Shown here: positions 1-8,041 of the stretch, one piece after another
Position numbering within the stretch: the first letter of the stretch is position 1
Layout of the letters: every line of letters begins with the position of its first letter
Translations under genes and position numbers: made by a program
Assembly (NCBI GenBank): GCA_030426705.1
Contig: JAUHXW010000004.1
Coordinates: forward strand, 1 to 27,121
DNA length: 27,121 nucleotides
Direction of reading: 5' to 3'
From: Gammaproteobacteria bacterium
GTDB lineage: Bacteria; Pseudomonadota; Gammaproteobacteria; Xanthomonadales; Marinicellaceae
Notes under the pieces: model-generated
Seen by the model: the letters and a program-made list of their open reading frames with translations, nothing else
What the model was told of the DNA's origin: nothing
The model's database searches: none

Positions 1-216
1 TTTGGCCGGGCAAACCTAAAAACTCTTTTCTAATCATCTGAGTGATTCAATTCCATAGGCTTTGGTTTGGGTATGCTCAATTTTTAACCATGTGAATTTT
101 GATTGGGCTGCAGAAATGCATGCGGTTAATTTTTTTGTAAAAAAGTTGTCCTGTGCACAAGATAGCCATCGTAGTTCCCATTGAGACATTAATTTTTATT
201 ATTTTGGGAGATAACG

Positions 217-1698
217 ATGAAGAAGAAAACAAAACAATTGTATATGCAAGGATTGGTAATGATAGCGATTATGAGTACGGCTTCTGCCATTAAATTAGGC
301 TCAGTTGATTCTACATTCAGTCAGGATGGACAAACGGATGGCTGGGACTTGAGCGGAGAATCAGGTTTTAATTGGTATGGTAGCGATGTTGTGGTTGACT
401 CACAAGGCCGAATATTAATCGCGGGTACTTATCAGTATGATTTCAATGGCCAAACTGAACTCATGGCCAGGGTTGAGCGTCGGTTACCAAATGGTGAATT
501 AGACTTGTCTTTTGACAATGATGGAATTCTTGATTTGGCCATGATTCCGGCACCACAATCCCAACTGGATTATGGTTTGGCACTGAATTCGTCTGATGGC
601 GTCTTTGTTGGCTATTCAAGAATATATTGCCAGACTACAAATGACTGTGAGTCTGATCCATATATTTATCACATCAATGCCAATGGTGTTATCGTTGGTA
701 ATTTGCAAGTCGAATTTGACATTGGTGCAACCATCGACCGTCAAGATGCTGGTTTAACTGATTTGGTGTATGTGCCTTCTATCAATAAATTGGCGTTAAC
801 TGCTGAGGTTGAATTAACAAACATAAACGATACCGATTATGGTATTGCTGTATTGAATGTTGATCCTGTATCTGGGGCCTTGTCCATGGACACGGGGTTT
901 AGTTCTGATGGTAAACGTACATGTTACTTTGATCATGCAGATATTCAAGGCAGCCGTGATTATCCTTCAGCCATAGTATGGCACAATGGCATCAGCCGAT
1001 TTATTGTTGGCGGGTCAACATTTGAAGGCAATGGTATCAATGCTGATGGTTGGAACATGAGCTTTTGTGAGTTTGATTTAGCTGGTAATTTAACAAGAGA
1101 TTGGTCAACACAATCACCCAATCTGGCGTTAGATAGTCGTGAGTTTTTGAATGACCTGGTGGTTTATCATGAAGCGGGTTTGGGTGGACAAAGTTATTTG
1201 GTTGGTATTGGGGCTTTGCCCGGACCAGGTGGGCTTGATACCGCGTTGTTTAGATACCAGGAAACCCAGTTAATGCAATGGGAGTTGGATTCATCTTTTG
1301 GGTCAAACGGAACAGGATATGAAACAACTGGTTTCGAATATTTGTTTCAAGGTGAAACACAAGATACCGGTGTTGAACTGTTGATTGAAAGTGAAGATGA
1401 CTCAATTTTAGTACTGAGTTCTTTGGGATGGGATGAAAATGGACAAACTAAATCCGCATTCGGATTAAGCAAATATACCAAGGGCGGTTTATTGAATACA
1501 TCCTGGGGGATTGGTAATGGTATTGCTGTACATACTTTTGACGTGTTTAACCGTTGGGATATTGCCGAAGGCATCGCAATAAATCCACAAACTGAAGAAA
1601 TTTATGTGACTGGTATGTCCTATGATGGACTGAACTTCAAGAGTACAGTGGCAAACATGCACAATGATTCAATCTTTGCTTCAAATTTTGACTTTTGA
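217..1698 (+). CDS. Secreted delta-60 repeat (beta-propeller-like) protein
   Basis: No specific function is recognised. The start has a basic n-region and hydrophobic core ending in an STASA-like signal-peptide cleavage site (about residue 24), so the protein should be exported. The mature part has several spaced motifs of the delta-60 type (LDLSFDNDG, MDTGFSSDG, LDSSFGSNG, LNTSWGIGNG), each followed by hydrophobic beta-like stretches. Such repeats are known from large secreted proteins and probably fold as propeller blades. A few cysteines in the middle (CQTTNDC) could form a disulfide. The C-terminus ends DSIFASNFDF, like the short 'IF..GF' tails seen on many secreted proteins of Marinicella-like bacteria. 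GGGAG at 206-210 lies 6 nt before the ATG and fixes the start. The gene is monocistronic, with a strong terminator 30 nt after the stop. The exported repeat protein call is fairly sure; its role is unknown. Confidence 0.75.
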   Translation: MKKKTKQLYMQGLVMIAIMSTASAIKLGSVDSTFSQDGQTDGWDLSGESGFNWYGSDVVVDSQGRILIAGTYQYDFNGQTELMARVERRLPNGELDLSFDNDGILDLAMIPAPQSQLDYGLALNSSDGVFVGYSRIYCQTTNDCESDPYIYHINANGVIVGNLQVEFDIGATIDRQDAGLTDLVYVPSINKLALTAEVELTNINDTDYGIAVLNVDPVSGALSMDTGFSSDGKRTCYFDHADIQGSRDYPSAIVWHNGISRFIVGGSTFEGNGINADGWNMSFCEFDLAGNLTRDWSTQSPNLALDSREFLNDLVVYHEAGLGGQSYLVGIGALPGPGGLDTALFRYQETQLMQWELDSSFGSNGTGYETTGFEYLFQGETQDTGVELLIESEDDSILVLSSLGWDENGQTKSAFGLSKYTKGGLLNTSWGIGNGIAVHTFDVFNRWDIAEGIAINPQTEEIYVTGMSYDGLNFKSTVANMHNDSIFASNFDF

Positions 1699-1726
1699 TT
1701 GAAACACAAGAAAACAATCACCTTGA

Positions 1727-1760
1727 ATTGGTCTGCAAGGATGCAGGCCAATTTTTTTTT
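1727..1760 (+). terminator. Rho-independent terminator after the delta-60 gene
   Basis: TTGGTCTGCA (1728-1737) pairs with TGCAGGCCAA (1742-1751), with one G-U pair, around an AGGA loop. A run of nine T follows at 1752-1760. It is oriented to end transcription of the upstream plus-strand gene. Confidence 0.85.
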
Positions 1761-1835
1761 GAAAGAGAGGGTGAACAGTGATTTTTGGGGATGGATTGTT
1801 CAAGGCTTATAGTTTTAGTTTTAATCAGTAACACA

Positions 1836-1886
1836 CTTCGACAGGCTCAGTGTGCTAATCTATCAAGGCTGCTGAGCTAGTCGAAG
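1836..1886. repeat. Inverted repeat, CTTCGAC type, between convergent genes
   Basis: CTTCGACAGGCTCAG (1836-1850) and CTGAGCTAGTCGAAG (1872-1886) are inverted copies matching at 13 of 15 positions, separated by 21 nt. It lies in the gap between the delta-60 gene and the 3' end of nlpD. Sequences starting CTTCGACAGGCTCAG are familiar as a dispersed intergenic palindrome in many bacterial genomes. Here it could act as a 3'-end hairpin for the minus-strand nlpD transcript. Neither arm has a T-run beside it. Confidence 0.6.
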
Positions 1887-1917
1887 CCTCTTTCTGGATA
1901 GAATAATCTTTATTTTT

Positions 1918-2814
1918 TTATGGTTTTACGTAATTTAAAGGATTAACAGGTTTACCATTTTTACGAATTTCAAAATGCAGGTTATTGACGTTGGTTCCAG
2001 ATGAGCCAAGTTCAGCGATGACCTGACCACGGGTGACTGTTTGGCCTTCTTTGACTTTCAGTGTTTTGTTGTGGCCATAGGCACTCAAATAACTGTCATT
2101 GTGTTTGATGATAATCAGTTCACCATAACCGAGTAAGCCATTACCACTGTAAACAACCACCCCTGCTTCGGTGGCTTTGACCGGCTGGCCTTCTTTGCCA
2201 CCAATAGAAATGCCTTTGCGTGCGGGGTTGCTGGCCAGGAAAGTGGTGCGAATTTTCCCTTGAGTGGGCCATAACCAGTTCAAGTCTGTTTTGGTTGGGG
2301 TTTTGACAGGGATTGGTTTCTTGGCAGGTGGTTGATGCTGGGGCTTGGGTTTGTTGGCTGTTTGTGTTACTTGATTGTTGCTGGGCTTGGCTGGTTTTGA
2401 TGTGTTGGCTTGGGCCTTGTTTTCAACTGGCTTTTGTTCAACTTTGGCGCTGAGCGATTGATTGCTTTTGAGCGGTTTGGTTTGAACTGTAGACTGTTTT
2501 GTTGGCTTAAACACCTTGCCTTTGGGTGGGGTAAGTTTAATGATCTGACCCGGGTAAATACGATAGGGTGGCTTGATGTTGTTGTATTGTGCCAGGGTTT
2601 TGTAATCGACATCATAACGAAAACCTATTGAGTACAAGGAATCACCTGTGCTCACTTTGTGGGTGTTGCTTTGTTTTTTATTTCTTTGGTGCCTGTTGTA
2701 TGAACTGGATTGTGAACGAAGTGGTTTGGTGCCAATTTCATCGACTTTGGCTGGTCTGCGTGGCTTACATGAAACCAATAAAGCAAGCAACAGCATGTAA
2801 AGTAAAATCCGCAC
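1918..2814 (-). CDS. nlpD: NlpD-like lipoprotein, LysM + degenerate LytM (M23) domain
   Basis: This is an envelope lipoprotein of the NlpD family, which in E. coli activates the amidase AmiC at the division septum. The N-terminus is a lipoprotein signal with lipobox LVSC (Cys about residue 16). A LysM domain follows (HKVSTGDSLYSIGF to GQIIKL, about 51-94). Then comes a long Lys/Pro/Gln/Thr-rich linker (about 95-175) and a C-terminal LytM domain (about 180-298, ending LHFEIRKNGKPVNPLNYV). The zinc site is degenerate: the usual HxxxD region reads RKGISIGG and the last motif is NNLHFEI rather than HxHFEI. It is therefore probably a non-catalytic activator, as in NlpD. The start is GTG directly after the pcm stop (TAA-GTG), with GAGG just upstream. 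rpoS does not follow, unlike in E. coli. Confidence 0.85.
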   Translation of the reverse strand: MRILLYMLLLALLVSCKPRRPAKVDEIGTKPLRSQSSSYNRHQRNKKQSNTHKVSTGDSLYSIGFRYDVDYKTLAQYNNIKPPYRIYPGQIIKLTPPKGKVFKPTKQSTVQTKPLKSNQSLSAKVEQKPVENKAQANTSKPAKPSNNQVTQTANKPKPQHQPPAKKPIPVKTPTKTDLNWLWPTQGKIRTTFLASNPARKGISIGGKEGQPVKATEAGVVVYSGNGLLGYGELIIIKHNDSYLSAYGHNKTLKVKEGQTVTRGQVIAELGSSGTNVNNLHFEIRKNGKPVNPLNYVKP

Positions 2815-3471
2815 TTACCTCACCACACCCTCTAACAGCGGCACAAAAATCACATCACCCAAAATTTCTTCCTGATAACCATGTGCTTGTTTGACAATGG
2901 CAACCAGTTTTTGTTTCCGCTTATCGCCGACAGGTAAAATCATTTTACCACCGATTTCCAGTTGGTCTAACAGACTGAAAGGTACTTTTTCAGGCGCGGC
3001 TGTACAGATGATGGTGTCAAACAATGCTTCGTTTGGCCAGCCCTGGAATCCATCACCCGTTTTACAACGGATATTCCGGTAGCCTAATTTAATAAACAAT
3101 CTGCGGGCGCTGCGTGTGAGTTTGTCAATCCGTTCAATGCTGAACACTTCATCAATCAATTGCCCTAAGATGGCAGCCTGGTAACCTGAGCCAGTACCCA
3201 GTTCCAGGACCTTCTTTGGCATATTGTTTTTAATCACTTCTTCGGTCATGCGAGCCACCACATAGGGTTGAGAAATGGTCTGGCCAAACTTTATTGGCAG
3301 GGCATTGTCTTCATAAGCGCGTTGAGCCAGTGCTTCATCCACAAACAAATGGCGCGGAACATGTGCCATTGCTTCCAAAACACGTTCATCAGCAATGCCA
3401 CGTTCACGCAAGCGGTCAATCATACGCTGACGGGTTCTTGCAGAAGTCATGCCGATGCCGAGTGAATTCAT
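2815..3471 (-). CDS. pcm: Protein-L-isoaspartate O-methyltransferase
   Basis: It transfers a methyl group from S-adenosylmethionine to L-isoaspartyl residues of damaged proteins, starting their repair in the cytoplasm. The family signatures are clear: the HVPRHLFVDEA region, GQTISQPYVVARM, and the SAM-binding glycine loop LELGTGSGYQAAIL, followed by a typical Rossmann methyltransferase core. I chose the ATG at 3471, whose ATGA overlaps the surE stop. This gives 218 residues, close to the 208 of E. coli Pcm. An in-frame ATG five codons earlier (3486) is possible. Overlap with surE and direct abutment to nlpD indicate one translationally coupled operon, surE-pcm-nlpD. Confidence 0.95.
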   Translation of the reverse strand: MNSLGIGMTSARTRQRMIDRLRERGIADERVLEAMAHVPRHLFVDEALAQRAYEDNALPIKFGQTISQPYVVARMTEEVIKNNMPKKVLELGTGSGYQAAILGQLIDEVFSIERIDKLTRSARRLFIKLGYRNIRCKTGDGFQGWPNEALFDTIICTAAPEKVPFSLLDQLEIGGKMILPVGDKRKQKLVAIVKQAHGYQEEILGDVIFVPLLEGVVR

Positions 3472-4232
3472 AGTTGGTCGGCCCATTCTTCCAAATCATC
3501 AATAAAATCATGTTTGGTCATGTCAGTTTGCATCGGAGAGATGGAAACATAACCATTTTTGACTGCGTGAAAGTCAGTTCCTTCACCTGCATCGGCTTCC
3601 GGGCCGGCTGGTCCAATCCAATACATTTTAAAACCCCTGGGATCACGTATTGGGATGGCATTTTCCGCCTTATGACGATTGCCCAAGCGGGTAATTTTCA
3701 TGCCTTTGATTTCATCGATGGGCAGGTTAGGTACATTGACATTTAATATGGTGTCTTTGGGCAATGGATTGTTGATGACGTGACTGATAATTTTTTTCAA
3801 GAAGTGAGTCACAGTATGAAAATCACGAGGTCGCCGGTTTTCCTTAACTGAATCCAGCACGATAGAAACGGCAATGGCTGGTAAACCCAGGTAGCGGCCT
3901 TCAATGGCAGCAGCCACTGTACCGGAATACAAGACATCATCTCCAAGGTTGGCAGCATTATTGATGCCTGATATGACCATATCAGGCTCATCTTCCAGGA
4001 CTCCGGTTACGGCCAAATGTACGCAATCTGTAGGCGTACCATATACGCTGAAAGTTTTGTCATCAATTTTTTCAACCCGAATTGGCCGATCCAAAGTCAA
4101 AGAATTACTGGCACCAGAGCGATCACGATTGGGAGCAAAAACCACCACATCGCCTAACTCTTCCAGCATTTCAGCCAAAATTTTAATCCCTTTGGCATTT
4201 ACACCGTCATCATTACTGACTAAAAACTTCAT
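3468..4232 (-). CDS. surE: 5'/3'-nucleotidase SurE
   Basis: SurE is a metal-dependent nucleoside monophosphate phosphatase linked to stress survival. The N-terminal metal-binding motif is present (LVSNDDGVNAKGI), as are the conserved PNRDRSGASNSLT segment and VISGINNAANLGDDVLYSGTV. The length of about 254 residues is typical. A TTG 24 nt upstream (4256) would also be open. I prefer the ATG at 4232 because family members begin within one or two residues of the LVSNDDG strand and a GAG lies 6 nt before it. It is the first gene of the surE-pcm-nlpD unit and its stop overlaps the pcm start. truD, which precedes surE in E. coli, lies about 12 kb away in this window. Confidence 0.95.
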   Translation of the reverse strand: MKFLVSNDDGVNAKGIKILAEMLEELGDVVVFAPNRDRSGASNSLTLDRPIRVEKIDDKTFSVYGTPTDCVHLAVTGVLEDEPDMVISGINNAANLGDDVLYSGTVAAAIEGRYLGLPAIAVSIVLDSVKENRRPRDFHTVTHFLKKIISHVINNPLPKDTILNVNVPNLPIDEIKGMKITRLGNRHKAENAIPIRDPRGFKMYWIGPAGPEADAGEGTDFHAVKNGYVSISPMQTDMTKHDFIDDLEEWADQL

Positions 4233-4330
4233 GAAAATCTCATTGGACAGGTTCAATTGAATGATGTGTCATTATAATGAGTTGTGAGGGTAAAAATAAA
4301 CAGTCGCAATTGAAAAAGCATTAATGTTGC

Positions 4331-5341
4331 TTAACTATGGGTTATTTTCTTTGAAACAGATAAATACAACGGCTTTTCTAATAATCGATACAATACAATA
4401 CTTAGCATGACAATCAGCAGTAGGTAAGCGACGAATCCAACGGATGCAATATCATGTTCCACCAGAAAATCTCTTAGGCCTGTCTGGTAAAAAATAAAAA
4501 ACATAACAAAATGTAACAAGTATAAAGTATAAGAAGCATCACCAATAGGTTTCAGAATGTTCACTACTGTTTGCCATAGTTTTGATTCATATTTAACAGC
4601 CATTGCAACAATGGAAAGAGAGAACAGTCCAAAAGTAGCAATCCTCCAAACGGTTCCAACCAGCTCAAAATAAGCGCCTATACCAAAAGTTACCACAGCC
4701 AAAAATAACCAAAAGATTCCTGTTAACTTCAGTAGTTTATCTCTGAATAGCCAGAAGTAATAACCAAACATAAATTCAAAAATCATATGAGAGAAAAGCA
4801 AGTCAATGGTATAGCTGATGCCGAAATCCAGGAGTAATAACTTAATAACGATAAAAATTGAAAGGGTCAAAAAGAACTTGTTAACATTGTTGATTTGTAA
4901 CCACAAAATCAAAGCCACCAAAAAATAAAAATACAATTCAAAGGGTAAAGACCAGGACTGAGGAATAATCAACTCAAACATATTGATACTGGTTAATAGA
5001 ATTGAACCAATGATGTTTTTGTCAGTGAAAATTTCAGGGTGTAAAGACCAAACGACCACTGCGGTCAGCAATAATATTGGCCAATAACCCAAATAGATTC
5101 GAGCAAACCGTTTACCCAGGAATATTTGAGCTGTTTCACGACCTGGTTTAAGGTGTTCAGTGGTTTTCGCCATAACCAAACCACTGATAACAAAGAACAC
5201 ATCCACGCCTGCAAAACCATAAGCAGCCAGCCATTCAAAGGGTGCAAACGTCAAATCCATGGCTTTAAAATGACCTAAACTGTGGTGAAAAACCACCCAG
5301 AGGGCAGCCAGCCCCCTGAGTATTTGGATGTTGTTAATCAA
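4331..5341 (-). CDS. Acyltransferase family 3 (OafA-like) membrane protein
   Basis: This is an integral membrane O-acyltransferase of the Acyl_transf_3 family, which moves acyl groups (often acetyl) onto surface sugars or lipids. The N-terminus carries the family pattern: LRGLAALWVVFHHS with the conserved His, then GVDVFFVISGLVMAKT. About ten hydrophobic segments run to the end, and RLLEKPLY near the C-terminus is also typical. No ATG fits; a TTG at 5341 gives the normal N-terminus, with an in-frame stop 6 nt upstream. AAGGA is present, but about 11 nt away. The gene looks more AT-rich than its neighbours, which could mean transfer. No sugar-biosynthesis genes flank it, so the substrate is unknown. 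Confidence 0.85.
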   Translation of the reverse strand: MINNIQILRGLAALWVVFHHSLGHFKAMDLTFAPFEWLAAYGFAGVDVFFVISGLVMAKTTEHLKPGRETAQIFLGKRFARIYLGYWPILLLTAVVVWSLHPEIFTDKNIIGSILLTSINMFELIIPQSWSLPFELYFYFLVALILWLQINNVNKFFLTLSIFIVIKLLLLDFGISYTIDLLFSHMIFEFMFGYYFWLFRDKLLKLTGIFWLFLAVVTFGIGAYFELVGTVWRIATFGLFSLSIVAMAVKYESKLWQTVVNILKPIGDASYTLYLLHFVMFFIFYQTGLRDFLVEHDIASVGFVAYLLLIVMLSIVLYRLLEKPLYLSVSKKITHS

Positions 5342-5463
5342 TTTTTAAAAAATCCTTTGATGAGTTGTACTGTTTGCTGGCAAAATTCAGCGGATACATT
5401 CTTACATGCATGAATTAATTTTGCTATCCATAAATTTCACCTTATTTATTTGAATCATATGAA

Positions 5464-5904
5464 ATGAAACAAAAGCACTATCAACAATTAGAGCGGATGT
5501 ATTTGTCAGCACCTTTTAATCAATATTTTAAGCCGGTCATTGCTGTAGCAGAAGGTGAGGCTGAAATTTGTATTGAGTTGAAATCGGACTATCATCACGC
5601 GGCAGAAGCTGTGCATGGTTCTGTGTATTTCAAAATGTTGGACGATGCGGCTTATTTTGCTGCCAATTCATTGGAGCATGAGTTTTTTCTGGTGACCACA
5701 TCATTTACGACATACCTAACACGACCAGTTTCTGAGGGCAAAATGCGGGCGGTTGGTAAGGTGGTGAACCAGAATCGCAGCCAAATCATTGCTGAATCGG
5801 TGGTTTACAATGCAGCGGGCAAGGAAATAGGTCGTGGCAGTGGTGTTTTTGTCAGAAGTAAAAAGCAACTCAGCCATGTTCAAGGTTATAATAGAGACCT
5901 TTGA
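5464..5904 (+). CDS. PaaI-like hotdog-fold thioesterase
   Basis: This is a single-domain hotdog protein of 146 residues, the usual size for PaaI-type acyl-CoA thioesterases. The conserved segment is HHAAEAVHGSVYFKMLDDAA (about residues 44-63), where the HGS turn and the Asp at the start of the long helix form the expected active site. A central TTSFTTYLTRPV strand and a C-terminal GKEIGRGSGVFVR strand complete the fold. The physiological acyl-CoA is not predictable. The last three codons and the stop (AGA GAC CTT TGA) lie inside the palindromic element starting at 5893, so the native 3' end was probably replaced when that element arrived. The start ATG is the second of two close ATGs and the only one in frame. 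Confidence 0.85.
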   Translation: MKQKHYQQLERMYLSAPFNQYFKPVIAVAEGEAEICIELKSDYHHAAEAVHGSVYFKMLDDAAYFAANSLEHEFFLVTTSFTTYLTRPVSEGKMRAVGKVVNQNRSQIIAESVVYNAAGKEIGRGSGVFVRSKKQLSHVQGYNRDL

Positions 5905-6186
5905 TCGATTCGTGAACAAAGATAAAAAGTCTAAAAATGCGGCACTCTGCGTTGAAAAAAGTTCATATGGAATGAACTTTCACGCAAGCCCCGAAGGGGT
6001 GAAGCGCATGGAAGCGCTGAATAAACTTGCCAATAACAGGCTCGTTTTGTTGTTTAGGCGGCTTGCCGAAGGCAAAAAGCCTAAACATAAAAAGCGTAAT
6101 AGCCGTGTATTGGACAGCGTTTTCCGCCTTGATTGCCACATTTTTAGCTCTTTTTCTCAATTGCCCAGAATCGAGCAAAGGTCTCT
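5893..6186. repeat. Palindromic dispersed element, copy 1 (MITE-like)
   Basis: This 294-bp element fills the gap between the thioesterase gene and hemF. The ends are inverted repeats: AGAGACCTTTGATCGATTC at the left, and the complement of AGAGACCTTTGCTCGATTC at the right. Beyond these the arms stay complementary in blocks, for example CTAAAAATGCGGCA on the left against CTAAAAATGTGGCA in the reverse complement of the right arm. The centre forms a hairpin, GTTTAGGC...GCCTAAAC, around CTTGCCGAAGGCAA. A ~62-nt cassette of three hairpins sits in the left arm at about 5961-6022. No transposase is encoded; open frames across it are shadows. An AAT borders both ends and could be a target duplication, but this is weak. 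The second copy is at 24571-24863. Confidence 0.85.
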
Positions 6187-6189
6187 AAT
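6161..6189 (+). promoter_or_regulatory. Possible sigma70 promoter at the element edge, reading into hemF
   Basis: TTGCCC (6161-6166) and TCTAAT (6184-6189) are 17 bp apart and match the -35 and -10 consensus at 4 and 5 of 6 positions. The -35 and half of the -10 lie inside the palindromic element, and the flank supplies the rest. Transcription would start near 6196 and give hemF a leader of about 23 nt. This is inferred from spacing and sequence only. Confidence 0.4.
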
Positions 6190-6191
6190 AA

Positions 6192-8027
<1,836 letters not shown>

Positions 8028-8041
<14 letters not shown>

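Noticed and set aside
1..216. Promoter or RNA gene in the left-edge gap
   Set aside because: Only the ribosome site GGGAG at 206-210 is clear; nothing else is distinct from AT-rich background.
3904..4260. 118-codon open frame opposite surE
   Set aside because: It mirrors conserved surE codons and lacks any independent signal.
5893..6186. Reading the palindromic element as a CRISPR array or a tRNA-like gene
   Set aside because: There are no regularly spaced direct repeats and no cloverleaf; the structure is inverted repeats and separate hairpins.
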